Notes under the pieces: generated by a model | Database searches by the model: none | The model's input: only the letters and a program-made list of their open reading frames with translations | Told to the model about the DNA's origin: nothing | Origin: Betaproteobacteria bacterium | GTDB taxonomy: Bacteria > Pseudomonadota > Gammaproteobacteria > Burkholderiales > JAEUOS01 | Length of the DNA stretch: 64,000 bases | Assembly (NCBI GenBank): GCA_028292405.1 | Contig: JAQGMJ010000062.1 | Coordinates: 62,001 to 126,000, forward strand | Direction of reading: 5' to 3' | Position numbers and translations under genes: made by a program | Shown: piece by piece, positions 39,122 through 47,619 of the stretch | Layout: every line of letters begins with the position of its first letter | Numbering within the stretch: position 1 is the first letter of the stretch

Positions 39122-42042
39122 GCGTACCCGTGCCTCCGCTGAGCAGCGCGCGCATCCCGCGCGCCACTTATCGACTGCAGTTGAACCGCGATTTCGACTT
39201 TCGCGCCGCTGCCGCCGCCGTTCCCTACCTGGCCGAACTGGGCGTGAGCGACGTTTATTGCTCTCCCTATTTGCGCGCGCGGCCGGGCAGCATGCATGGC
39301 TACGACATCATCGATCACGGCAGCTTCAACCCCGAGATCGGCACCCCGGAAGACTTCGCCGTCTTTTGCGCCGCCCTCAAGGCCCATGGCATGGGACAGA
39401 TCGCCGACGTCGTGCCCAACCACATGGGCGTGCTCGGCGGCGACAACGCCTGGTGGCTCGACGTGCTGGAGAACGGCCAGGCCTCGGCCTACGCGGAGTT
39501 TTTCGATATCGACTGGCAGCCCGCCAGCCCGGATCTGCAAAACCGCGTGCTGCTGCCGGCACTGGGCGACCATTATGGCCTGGTGCTGGAACGCGGCGAG
39601 ATCACCCTGAGTTTCGACGCCGCCCTGGGCGCGTTTCGCGTCGATTACTATGACCATCGTTTTCCGGTCGATCCGCGCACCTATGTCTCCATTCTCGACC
39701 AGGCGGCGGACGACCGGGCTCTTTCGGAACTGCCGCCGGCCGCGGTGGCTGAGTTGGGCGGCCTGGGGCTGCTGTTTCTCAACCTGCCGCGGCGCGACGA
39801 GCGCGATGCCATGCAGGCCGCGCGCCGCAACAGCGAAAAGGAGGCGTTGAAGCAGCGCCTGGCGCTGCTGGTGGCGCAACATCGGCCGCTGGCCGACGCG
39901 ATTGCACGCGCGGTGAAAACGTTCAATGGCGGCGACGGCAGGTTCGACGTCTTGCACGAATTGCTCGAAGCGCAGGGCTATCGCCTTTCGTATTGGCGGG
40001 TGGCGGCCGACGAGATCAACTACCGGCGCTTTTTCGACGTCAACCACCTGGCCGCCCTGCGGATGGAAAACCATTCCGCCTTCGAGGCCACGCATCGCTT
40101 CATTTTCGAGCTGATCGAGCGCGGCGACGTGCAGGGTTTGCGCATCGACCATCCGGACGGCCTGCGCGACCCGGCGGCGTATTTCCATGCGCTGCAGGAG
40201 CGTTACGCGCGCCTGCCGGGCAAGGTATCTGCGGATGCGCCCGCCTCCACCCGGCCGCTCTATGTGGTGATCGAGAAAATCATCGCGCCTTTCGAGCGCC
40301 TGCCCGATACTTGGGCAGTGCACGGCGACACCGGCTATCGCTACGCCAACCTGCTCAACGGCGTGTTCATCGACGCCGATTCCGAATCCAAGATGACGCG
40401 GGCCTATCAAGCCTTCGCCGGCGAAGTGCCGGAGTTCGCCGAGGTAGCCTATCGCTCGCGGCGCCTGGTTCTGCGCGACCTGCTGGCAAGCGAACTGACG
40501 GTGCTGGCCAACCAGTTGCGGCGTATCGCCCGCGCAGACCGCCGCACCCGCGACTATACCTTTACCTCCCTGCGCCAGGCATTGGCCGAGGTGATTGCCT
40601 GCTTCCCGGTCTATCGCACCTACATTGCCGAGGCGGTTTCGGAAGTCGACCGGCGCTACATCGAATGGGCGGTGGCCGGCGCCCGGCGGCGCAGCAATGC
40701 CGCCGACGGCACCGTGTTCGACTTCGTCCGTTCCATGCTTCTGTGCGAAGGGCCGGCCGGCTGCACCCCCGAGTTGGCCGCGGCGATCCGCGTCTTCGCC
40801 AGCAAGGTGCAGCAGGTGACGTCGCCGGTGATGGCCAAGGGCATCGAGGACACCAGCTTCTATGTCTATAACCGGCTGGCTTCGCTCAACGACGTCGGCG
40901 CCGACCCGGTGGTCTACGGCGTGCCGGTGAAGAGCTTTCACAACGCCAACGTCGAGCGTGCGCGCGACTGGCCGCACGCCATGCTGGCCAGCTCCACCCA
41001 CGACAACAAGCGCTCGGAAGACGTGCGCGCGCGCATCGACGTGCTTTCCGAAATGCCGGCGCTATGGCGCCTGCAACTGCGGCGCTGGAGCCGCACCAAT
41101 CGCAGCAAGAAACGCGAACTCGACGGCCTGGTGGCGCCGACGCGCAATGACGAATACTTGCTGTACCAGGTGCTGCTGGGCAGCTTCCCCGACGGAGAGA
41201 TCAGCCGCACGGAACTTGAAACCTATTGCACGCGCATCGAGCAATACATGATCAAGGCGCTGCGCGAGGCCAAGGCGGAAACCAGCTGGATCAGCCCGAA
41301 CCAGGCCTATGAAGATGCGATGGTGGATTTCGTCCGCGCCCTGTTGTCATCGCGCAAGCGCAATCTGTTCCTCGACAAGTTCCGCACCGTGCTGAGTCCC
41401 CTGGCGCGCCTGGGTTTGTACAACAGCCTGTCGATGGTGGCCCTAAAATTGAGTTCGCCGGGTATGCCGGACATCTACCAGGGCAATGAGGTATGGGATT
41501 TCTCCCTCGTCGACCCGGACAATCGCCGCCAGGTGGACTATGAAGCCAGAAGGGCCGCGCTGGCGCGACTGCGCGCGATGGCGCCAGCGGGGCATCTCGA
41601 CGCCGGGCAACTGCACCAGTTGCTGGAGACTCCCGCCGACGGCCTCGCCAAGCTTTACGTAACCTGGCGCCTGCTGACCTTGCGCCGCGAATACGAAGCC
41701 TTGTTTCGGGATGGGCGCTACACCGCGCTGGCGCTCGAAGGCGCGCGGGTGGACCACGTGGTGGCTTACGCGCGCCGCCACGAAGGACGCGGCGTGGTGG
41801 TGATCGTGCCACGGCTGTACGCGGCGCTTACCGGCAACGGCACCAAGACACCTTGCGGTGCGGCGCCGTGGAACAACACCCGAGTGCTGCTGCCGTTTCT
41901 CGCGCCCGGCACGGTCCTGCGCCATGCATTCACCGGCGCGCCGCTGGAGTTGCAGGAGGGCGCCCTGCCGATGGCGCTGGCCTGCGCGGATTTTCCGCTG
42001 GCCGTCCTCGTATATGATGAGGGAGATCTGGGTACCGAGTGA
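39118..42042 (+). CDS. treY: Malto-oligosyltrehalose synthase
   Basis: TreY isomerises the reducing end of linear alpha-1,4-glucans to an alpha,alpha-1,1 linkage. The ATG at 39118 overlaps the treZ stop and gives 974 residues, longer than many TreY (about 700-900). Marks are PRATYRLQLNRDFDFRAA, YCSPYLRARPGSMHGYD, VVPNHMGVLGGDN, the nucleophile in VQGLRIDHPDGLRDP near residue 343, the Glu in YVVIEKIIAPFE near 386, and MAKGIEDTSFYVYNRLASLN. GMPDIYQGNEVWDFSLVDPDNRR near the end is diagnostic. Confidence 0.95.
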   Translation: MSVPVPPLSSARIPRATYRLQLNRDFDFRAAAAAVPYLAELGVSDVYCSPYLRARPGSMHGYDIIDHGSFNPEIGTPEDFAVFCAALKAHGMGQIADVVPNHMGVLGGDNAWWLDVLENGQASAYAEFFDIDWQPASPDLQNRVLLPALGDHYGLVLERGEITLSFDAALGAFRVDYYDHRFPVDPRTYVSILDQAADDRALSELPPAAVAELGGLGLLFLNLPRRDERDAMQAARRNSEKEALKQRLALLVAQHRPLADAIARAVKTFNGGDGRFDVLHELLEAQGYRLSYWRVAADEINYRRFFDVNHLAALRMENHSAFEATHRFIFELIERGDVQGLRIDHPDGLRDPAAYFHALQERYARLPGKVSADAPASTRPLYVVIEKIIAPFERLPDTWAVHGDTGYRYANLLNGVFIDADSESKMTRAYQAFAGEVPEFAEVAYRSRRLVLRDLLASELTVLANQLRRIARADRRTRDYTFTSLRQALAEVIACFPVYRTYIAEAVSEVDRRYIEWAVAGARRRSNAADGTVFDFVRSMLLCEGPAGCTPELAAAIRVFASKVQQVTSPVMAKGIEDTSFYVYNRLASLNDVGADPVVYGVPVKSFHNANVERARDWPHAMLASSTHDNKRSEDVRARIDVLSEMPALWRLQLRRWSRTNRSKKRELDGLVAPTRNDEYLLYQVLLGSFPDGEISRTELETYCTRIEQYMIKALREAKAETSWISPNQAYEDAMVDFVRALLSSRKRNLFLDKFRTVLSPLARLGLYNSLSMVALKLSSPGMPDIYQGNEVWDFSLVDPDNRRQVDYEARRAALARLRAMAPAGHLDAGQLHQLLETPADGLAKLYVTWRLLTLRREYEALFRDGRYTALALEGARVDHVVAYARRHEGRGVVVIVPRLYAALTGNGTKTPCGAAPWNNTRVLLPFLAPGTVLRHAFTGAPLELQEGALPMALACADFPLAVLVYDEGDLGTE

Positions 42043-42052
42043 CGCCTGCGCA

Positions 42053-43270
42053 GTGAATCCTGTGAAACTTAGCCCCTTGCCGGACGCCGCGCTGATAGAA
42101 GAATGCCGCCGCCGCTCGGTGGCGTTGCTACGCGAAAACCAGAGCCCGCACGGCGTCCTGGCCGCGCGCGCCAACCCGCAGTCGCGCGAGCGCGGCTACA
42201 CGGCGATCTTCGGCCGCGACGCGGCGATCTGCGCCATCGGCATGGCGCTCTCCGGCGATGCGGAGCTTGAACGCCTCGCGCCCCTCAGCCTGGAAACCCT
42301 GGCAGCCTACCAGGCGCCGAACGGGCAGATTCCGAAGTTCGTCGATATGGAACGCCAGGAGGCCGATTTCTGGTACCTCGGCTGCATTGATGCCACGCTG
42401 TGGTGGCTGCTGGCGCTGGATTTTCTTGACCGAAGATATCCAGCGCTCGGCCTGCGCGCGGGTCATGCACAGCAAATCGCACTCGGCCTGGCCTGGCTAA
42501 ACGCGCAGGAACACCAGCGTTTTTTCCTGTTGCAGCAAAACGAGGCCAGTGATTGGGCCGACATCATGCCGCGCTCGGGCTTCGTGCTTTACTCCAACGC
42601 CCTCTGGTATGACGTCAAACGCCGCTACGGACAGCCGCAACTGGCGGAAACCCTGGCCAACTTCAGCCAGTTGTTTTTCCCATTCTCCGGCGACAACGCC
42701 GAGTACCGGCGCGCGCGCCTGCTGGCCGGTTATGCGATCGACCAGGCGAACCACCGCGACCTCTATTTGTCCTTCGTCAATTTTTCATTTTTCGGCGACG
42801 AAGGCGATGTATTCGGCAACCTGCTGACGGTGCTGCTGGGGCTCACGGACGCCGCCGCGACTTCACGGGTGCTCGATGCGCTCGCCGCGCGCGGCGTGGC
42901 CGACCCCTTTCCGGTGCGGGTGGTGTGCGAGCCGATTCTGCAGGCGAGCTTTTTGTGGCGTCCGTATATGTCGCGGCATGAGCAGAACTTTGCCTGGCAA
43001 TATCACAATGGCGGCATCTGGCCCTTTGTCGGGGGCTTCTGGGTTTGCGCGCTTGCCGCGGCCGGGCGCACGGAAGAGGGCTGGGCGGCATTGGCCGCGG
43101 TGGCGCGCGCCAATGCGCTGGATCAATGGCGCTTCACCGAATGGCTGCATGGACAAAGCCACGCCGCCAGCGGCATGGAAGGACAGAGCTGGAATGCCGC
43201 TGCCTTCCTGATCGCGCATCGGGCGCTGCAGGTTGGCGTCGCGCCCTTTGCAGCGCCATTACCGCCTTAA
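42053..43270 (+). CDS. GH100-like / amylo-alpha-1,6-glucosidase-like glycosidase
   Basis: A protein of about 405 residues from the GTG at 42053; in-frame ATGs at 42014 and 42017 inside the treY end are alternatives, and none has a clear ribosome site. The (alpha/alpha)6-type sequence has RGYTAIFGRDAAICAIGMAL, AYQAPNGQIPKFVDMERQEA, FWYLGCIDATLWWLLALDFL, QNEASDWADIMPRSGFVLY and WQYHNGGIWPFVGGFWVCAL, matching GH100/neutral-invertase-like or archaeal-type glycogen debranching proteins. It may trim alpha-glucan or sucrose-like substrates. It ends the glg/tre operon; the GH1-like gene converges 9 bases away. Confidence 0.75.
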   Translation: MNPVKLSPLPDAALIEECRRRSVALLRENQSPHGVLAARANPQSRERGYTAIFGRDAAICAIGMALSGDAELERLAPLSLETLAAYQAPNGQIPKFVDMERQEADFWYLGCIDATLWWLLALDFLDRRYPALGLRAGHAQQIALGLAWLNAQEHQRFFLLQQNEASDWADIMPRSGFVLYSNALWYDVKRRYGQPQLAETLANFSQLFFPFSGDNAEYRRARLLAGYAIDQANHRDLYLSFVNFSFFGDEGDVFGNLLTVLLGLTDAAATSRVLDALAARGVADPFPVRVVCEPILQASFLWRPYMSRHEQNFAWQYHNGGIWPFVGGFWVCALAAAGRTEEGWAALAAVARANALDQWRFTEWLHGQSHAASGMEGQSWNAAAFLIAHRALQVGVAPFAAPLPP

Positions 43271-43279
43271 ATCCCGCGC

Positions 43280-44638
43280 TTAAATGCGGGAGAGTTTCAC
43301 GCCGCGCAATTGCGGGCGCGCCGTGTTGCGTTTGCCCGCAGGGCCGGCCGGATCGCGCCTCTTTGTCTCCACCTGATGCAGTGACTCGCTCAGGGCCTCC
43401 TGCGCTGCGCGCAAATCGGCGGCGTAGGCGTGATTGAGGCGGCGTTCCGGCGTGGCGGCGGCGATGGCGAAATCCCACAGTCCGCTGCCATGCCAGTGTG
43501 AAGGGTTGTTCCAGTCCGGCCGGTCCACCACCGCGTAGAGGCAGATACCTTGTACCGGCACACCCGCGGCAAGTGCCGTGCGCACCTGGTCGGCGACTTC
43601 ACGGATCCAGGCGCCGCGGCCGACGCCAGTGTGGCCGGTCTCGGCAATCAGCAGCGGGCGGTTGTAGCGCTGGTGCACTTCCGCCAGCAGATCGGAAAGG
43701 TCGGCACGGCGCGCGTCGCGCAGGTGCCAGTCCAGCGGGCGGCCGCTGCCCAACTCCCATTGGTTGCCGGGGAAATAATTGAGGCCGACCAGATCGAGGT
43801 AGCGCGGGGCACCGCCAAGCTCCGGCGCCAGACGGCCGCTCAGCATGTCCCAGGCTTCGAATTGCAGTTCGCGCTGATTGGCGGCGAGAGCTTCGAGTTG
43901 CGCATCGCCGGCGGGCGCGGCAATGTGGACCAGCGGGTCGGAATGCAGGATGCGCGCGCGCGGGTCGACCGCCCAGATGGCGTCGCAGGCGGCCAGCGCG
44001 GCGCGCACCAATTGGCGCTTGATGGCGGCACTTTGCCCGCGCAGGTTGCGCCGGCCCGGCTGGGTCAGGTCGCTTTCGCACAAGGCCCAGGCGAGATAGG
44101 AAATTTCGTGGATCGGCGCGTACACCGGCGCGACGGCGCTGTAGCGCGCGAGGTGCATGGCCGTGGCGGCGGCGTAGCGGGCGAAGCGGCGTACAAAAGC
44201 TTCGGAGAGGATGTCGATCTCGGCCGGCCAGCCATAGTGCAGCAGGGTCCAGATCACCTGCACGCCGCCGGTGGCGGCGGCGCGAGCGCGCGGCTCGAGG
44301 TGGGAGAAATCGAACTGGCCGTCGCGTTCGGTCAAGCGCCAACCGACGCTCTCGCGCACCGTACGCATCTGGAATTGCGCGGCTCGTTCGTAGTCAGCGC
44401 TTGCCAGGGTTTGATGACCGGTGAGCTCGTTCAGCGCCAAGGCCTCGCCGTGATGATTGATATGGTCGCTGCCTTCAAAGGCGGCCATCCAGAACGAATT
44501 GAAACTGATGGGGCGCATTGGGGACGCGGCGGGCAGCGATACCGGTTGGCTGTCGTTGCTGCGGGCGGAAGGCCAGGGAGCGTCGTGATCGGGGCGCGGG
44601 CCGGCGCCCGGGCGTGCTGCGTCAAGATTGAAGTTCAT
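43280..44638 (-). CDS. GH1-like beta-glycosidase
   Basis: The ATG at 44638 (AAGG 7 bases upstream) gives 452 residues. The TIM-barrel pattern has FNSFWMAAFEGSDHINHHGE, RTVRESVGWRLTERDGQFDF, VQVIWTLLHYGWPAEIDIL, a putative acid/base Glu in VYAPIHEISYLAWA near residue 176, YLDLVGLNYFPGNQWEL, and a nucleophile Glu in LLIAETGHTGVGRG near 331. This resembles the divergent family-1-like glycosidases found beside sugar-nucleotide genes rather than classic BglA. The substrate is unknown. An 11/12 sigma-54 site lies 58 bases upstream. Confidence 0.75.
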   Translation of the reverse strand: MNFNLDAARPGAGPRPDHDAPWPSARSNDSQPVSLPAASPMRPISFNSFWMAAFEGSDHINHHGEALALNELTGHQTLASADYERAAQFQMRTVRESVGWRLTERDGQFDFSHLEPRARAAATGGVQVIWTLLHYGWPAEIDILSEAFVRRFARYAAATAMHLARYSAVAPVYAPIHEISYLAWALCESDLTQPGRRNLRGQSAAIKRQLVRAALAACDAIWAVDPRARILHSDPLVHIAAPAGDAQLEALAANQRELQFEAWDMLSGRLAPELGGAPRYLDLVGLNYFPGNQWELGSGRPLDWHLRDARRADLSDLLAEVHQRYNRPLLIAETGHTGVGRGAWIREVADQVRTALAAGVPVQGICLYAVVDRPDWNNPSHWHGSGLWDFAIAAATPERRLNHAYAADLRAAQEALSESLHQVETKRRDPAGPAGKRNTARPQLRGVKLSRI

Positions 44639-44694
44639 GCCGTTACCTTGCTTGCGTGTTGCAGTGCGCGGGACCGCACCAATGCACCTAAGGG

Positions 44695-44710
44695 AGCAAT
44701 TGCCGTGCCC
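44695..44710 (-). promoter_or_regulatory. Candidate sigma-54 promoter for the GH1-like gene
   Basis: On the minus strand it reads GGGCACGGCAATTGCT, 11 of 12 consensus positions. The -12 GC is 58 bases before the start codon. Confidence 0.65.
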
Positions 44711-44845
44711 CGCTGCCCCGCTGCACAAATACCGATTTTTTTCATCTGGCCGCCGATTTCCCGATGCTTTGTCCCATCAGCGGGCGGAAGTCGGCAAGGC
44801 CCGAGGGAAAAAATTACATGAGCCGTAGGACTTACATCTCTCTCA

Positions 44846-46051
44846 TCACGCTTCCAGCAGCGTGGCCAGCGGCCGCAGGTCCTTGACGTGCTGGGCGATG
44901 ACATTGACGATGACAATGATGGGAATGCTCAGCAGCATGCCCCACACGCCCCACAGCCAGGCCCAGAACAACAGGCCGATGAAGACGGCGGCGGTGTTCA
45001 TCTTGGCGATCTTGCCGGTCATCCACGTGGTGACGATGGCGCCTACCAAGGTGGCGACGGCGGCCGAGGCGCCGGCCACCGCCAGGCCGATGGAAAAGCT
45101 GTCGAACTGCATGAAGGCCGCCAGGCCGACGGCCAGTGCTGTCAGCGCCGGCCCGAGGTAGGGCACGATGTGCAGCAGGCCGGCGACCGCGGCCCAGGCT
45201 CCCGCGTCTTCCAGCCCGAAGGCGCGGAACACGGCCCAGGAGCAACAGGCCAGCAGCAGGTTGCTGACCAGCAGCATCAGCATGTAGCGCTGGATCGAGA
45301 CGTTCATCTCGCCCAGGATCTTGCGCGTGATCTGCCGGCTTTCCAGGGTCGGGCCGGCGAACATCAGGAGCTTGCGCTTGAAGGTTTTGGCCGAGAGCAG
45401 GAGAAAGTAGACCAGGAAGATCACCGTGGCCAACTGGGTGAAAAAGCCCATCAGGCCCATGGAGCTCTGCCAGATCAGGGCTCGCCAGTCCAGCCAGGGC
45501 GTCTGACCGGAAGCGGCCGGGGCGGCGCGGATGCTGGCGCGCGTGGGCGGAGGCGGCGGGCTAGTCGCCTTCTCCAGTTCGCGCGCCGCTTCCTGCACCT
45601 TCTGGATCGGGTTGGGCGTATCGCTGCCGGCGGCGCGCTGCCAGCTATCGGAAATGCGGCTCGATACCTCGGGCAGCTTTTCGGCGATGGAACTGACTTC
45701 GCCGCTCAGGAGATAGACCGAAGCCAGCAGGCCGGCGACCATCGCGCCCATCACCAGGGTGGCGCTGACCACCCGTGGAATGCGCCGCTCCTCAAGAAAC
45801 GAGACCAGCGGGTTGAGCATGTAAGCCAGCAGCACGCCCAGGGTCAGGGGAATGAAAAAGGCCTGCGCCCATTTGAGCGCAAATACCAGCGCGATGATGG
45901 CGATGATCACCAGTGCGGCGCTACGCGGATTGCGCAGCGCGCGCGCGGCGCGGGCATGCGCCGGTGTCGGCGAGGTCAGTACAGGCTGGCCGTCGACTAC
46001 CGCCGCCCCGATCAGGTAGGAATCCGCGACTTCGGGATTGACGGCGCTCAT
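44846..46051 (-). CDS. AI-2E/PerM-family membrane transporter
   Basis: A 401-residue inner-membrane protein with about eight helices. Family marks are ALKWAQAFFIPLTLGVLLAY near the N-terminus, a long periplasmic or cytoplasmic insert that is Pro/Ala-rich (PPPPPTRASIRAAPAASGQT), FLVYFLLLSAKTFKRKLL, and the C-terminal block LLHIVPYLGPALTALAVGL and LLFWAWLWGVWGMLLSIPII. Members include an AI-2 exporter and PerM, but most have no known substrate. It lies 48 bases after the small 46100-46420 gene and may be transcribed with it. Confidence 0.88.
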   Translation of the reverse strand: MSAVNPEVADSYLIGAAVVDGQPVLTSPTPAHARAARALRNPRSAALVIIAIIALVFALKWAQAFFIPLTLGVLLAYMLNPLVSFLEERRIPRVVSATLVMGAMVAGLLASVYLLSGEVSSIAEKLPEVSSRISDSWQRAAGSDTPNPIQKVQEAARELEKATSPPPPPTRASIRAAPAASGQTPWLDWRALIWQSSMGLMGFFTQLATVIFLVYFLLLSAKTFKRKLLMFAGPTLESRQITRKILGEMNVSIQRYMLMLLVSNLLLACCSWAVFRAFGLEDAGAWAAVAGLLHIVPYLGPALTALAVGLAAFMQFDSFSIGLAVAGASAAVATLVGAIVTTWMTGKIAKMNTAAVFIGLLFWAWLWGVWGMLLSIPIIVIVNVIAQHVKDLRPLATLLEA

Positions 46052-46099
46052 GTCGGATCGGGCAGGGTGGCGTGAACAGGCGGGCGCCTGTCCGCGCGC

Positions 46100-46420
46100 C
46101 TAGCGCGAATTGATCAGGCGCGAGAGCACAAAGCCCACCGCTGCCGCAATGCCGAGAGAAGCAAGCGGGTTTTCCCGCACGTAGGCGCCGCAATTGGCGC
46201 TCACGCGCTGGCGCGCGGCGTTCAACTGGTCGGCTTGTTTGCTCAGGCGGGCGGTGGTGGAGTCCGCCATTTCGGCCAGGCGATCCACCGCGCCATGGGC
46301 GCCGGCGGCCAGCCGGTCCACGACGGGATGGGCGTTGCCTGCCAGTTTATCCACGGTTTCGTGCGCGGCGGCGCTGTAGCGGCTGGCGGCCTGGTTGACG
46401 TTGCTGTTCAGGTTTTCCAT
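46100..46420 (-). CDS. ElaB/YqjD-type membrane-anchored stress protein
   Basis: The 106-residue product has a long amphipathic helix (AAHETVDKLAGNAHPVVDRL, then AVDRLAEMADSTTARLSKQA), then VRENPLASLGIAAAVGFVLSRLI, the C-terminal anchor of the DUF883 (ElaB/YqjD) family. E. coli relatives bind stationary-phase ribosomes through the N-terminal part and sit in the inner membrane. An 11/12 sigma-54 site lies 58 bases upstream, and the divergent PRC-barrel gene has its own site. Confidence 0.8.
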   Translation of the reverse strand: MENLNSNVNQAASRYSAAAHETVDKLAGNAHPVVDRLAAGAHGAVDRLAEMADSTTARLSKQADQLNAARQRVSANCGAYVRENPLASLGIAAAVGFVLSRLINSR

Positions 46421-46476
46421 GATGGGGCTCCTCTGCTGGTATCGCCGATATGGCCAAGCTGCTTCCGGAGGAATGC

Positions 46477-46492
46477 AGCAAGGCTTGTGCCA
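46477..46492 (-). promoter_or_regulatory. Candidate sigma-54 promoter for the ElaB/YqjD-like gene
   Basis: On the minus strand it reads TGGCACAAGCCTTGCT, 11 of 12 consensus positions. The -12 GC is 58 bases before the start codon. Confidence 0.7.
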
Positions 46493-46604
46493 CCGAAGAT
46501 TTTGTCACATCAGGGCGGGGCGGCGGCGGCCGTGGTTGCCAGTCTGCGGTCTTGCGCACGTAGGTTTTACAGACGGTACACGCAAGATTCGAGCTGGCGA
46601 GGGC

Positions 46605-46620
46605 GGGTACGCCGATTGCA
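46605..46620 (+). promoter_or_regulatory. Candidate sigma-54 promoter for the PRC-barrel gene
   Basis: GGGTACGCCGATTGCA matches 10 of 12 positions with intact TTGCA. The -12 GC is 72 bases before the start codon. A second, poorer match starts at 46637. Confidence 0.55.
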
Positions 46621-46690
46621 TTGCGGTAAATGAGCGTGGCAGCGTGGTTGGCTGCCAAGCACTTTTTCTTCCCAAGCCAAGGAGTCCGCC

Positions 46691-47095
46691 ATGCAGCGCC
46701 CCCTATTGTTGTTGGCATCGTCAGTTTTTGCCTTGTGCGCCGCATTCTCGGGCAGCGCCGCCCATGCGCAACAGGTGGTGGGTGTGGCGCCCGACGGCGT
46801 GATGGTGACGCAGGACAGCGCGGTGGGCTGGAGCGTGAAAAAAAGCCTGCTGGGCAAGATCGTGTACAACGAGAAGGACGAAAAGGTCGGCGTGATCACC
46901 GATCTGCTGATCGGGCCGGACAGCACGATCTCCCATGTCGTGGTCGCCGCCGGGGGCTTCGTCGGCAAGGGCCATCACGATGTGGCCATCGAGACCGGCG
47001 CTTTGGAAGTTCGCAACGGCAAGTTCTATGTCGAGGGTGCCACGCGCGAGAACGTCAAGGCCACGCCGGGCTTCGAGTACGCGAGCCGTTTATAG
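46691..47095 (+). CDS. Secreted PRC-barrel domain protein
   Basis: A 134-residue protein with a signal peptide (LLLASSVFALCAAFSGSAAHA). The PRC-barrel is seen as SLLGKIVYNEKDEKVGVITDLLIGPDSTISHVVVAAGGFVGKGHHDVAI. PRC-barrels are small beta-barrel adaptor domains found in photosynthetic reaction centre H subunits, RimM and many stress proteins. The C-terminus (KFYVEGATRENVKATPGFEY) is typical of the short periplasmic members. AAGGAG lies 6 bases before the ATG. Confidence 0.85.
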   Translation: MQRPLLLLASSVFALCAAFSGSAAHAQQVVGVAPDGVMVTQDSAVGWSVKKSLLGKIVYNEKDEKVGVITDLLIGPDSTISHVVVAAGGFVGKGHHDVAIETGALEVRNGKFYVEGATRENVKATPGFEYASRL

Positions 47096-47123
47096 TGATC
47101 GGAGTGGCCATCGGATATTTGGA

Positions 47124-47139
47124 TGGCACGCCTGATGCA
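47124..47139 (+). promoter_or_regulatory. Candidate sigma-54 promoter for the 47210 gene
   Basis: TGGCACGCCTGATGCA matches 11 of 12 consensus positions, including the complete TGGCACG block. The -12 GC is 72 bases before the start codon. Confidence 0.7.
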
Positions 47140-47209
47140 AGTGTCAACCAGACCGTCCGCTTTGGAGCCCTGGTGCATTCGCGATTTCCATTCCTAAAAG
47201 GAGAAACCC

Positions 47210-47464
47210 ATGAGCGATAAAGATAAGGTCCAGGGCGAAGGCGACTACAAGTCGGCGAAGAAATTCGACGAGGAAGAGCGCGAGTTCGTGAAATCTGGCG
47301 CGGTCGAGAGGGCGGCGCACGAGGCGGAACCGAAGTCCGACGAGGAAGCCCGCGAAATGCTGCGCGCGGAAAAGATCGGCCGTAGCCACTCCAAGGGTGA
47401 AGACAAGGCCAAGAGCCCGACCGCCAATGCCGATGGTACCCTCGATCTGGACGATGGCGAGTAA
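47210..47464 (+). CDS. Small charged protein, unknown function
   Basis: The 84-residue product (MSDKDKVQGEGDYKSAKKFD, then EEREFVKSGAVERAAHEAEP) is almost entirely hydrophilic and probably disordered. AAAGGAG lies 7 bases before the ATG. The N-terminal GDYKSAKKFDEEEREFVKSG pattern is common in short proteobacterial stress proteins of no known function. A strong sigma-54-like site upstream and a perfect terminator downstream make it a single-gene unit. Confidence 0.7.
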   Translation: MSDKDKVQGEGDYKSAKKFDEEEREFVKSGAVERAAHEAEPKSDEEAREMLRAEKIGRSHSKGEDKAKSPTANADGTLDLDDGE

Positions 47465-47486
47465 CCCTGACCATCAAGTTCCGGGC

Positions 47487-47512
47487 GCCGGACCTTGGTC
47501 CGGCATTTTTTT
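47487..47512 (+). terminator. Rho-independent terminator
   Basis: GCCGGACC-TT-GGTCCGGC is a perfect 8-bp stem followed by A and seven T's, 22 bases after the stop. Confidence 0.92.
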
Positions 47513-47619
47513 GTGCCTTTTACATGCCCGACTGGTTTATGGATGAACGATTTGGCGACACTTGCTGTCAGAAATGGCGTCTGCCGGCGTTTCCGGCGTA
47601 TTTTCTCTGAGGTAAGCGC

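Noticed and set aside
46637..46652. Second sigma-54-like site before the PRC-barrel gene
   Set aside because: The invariant -12 GC is replaced by GG; the site at 46605 is better.
47548..47566. Sigma-54-like site before the Mla-like operon (TTGGCGACACTTGCTG)
   Set aside because: The GG to GC spacing is 8, not 10 bases, so it cannot be a normal -24/-12 element.
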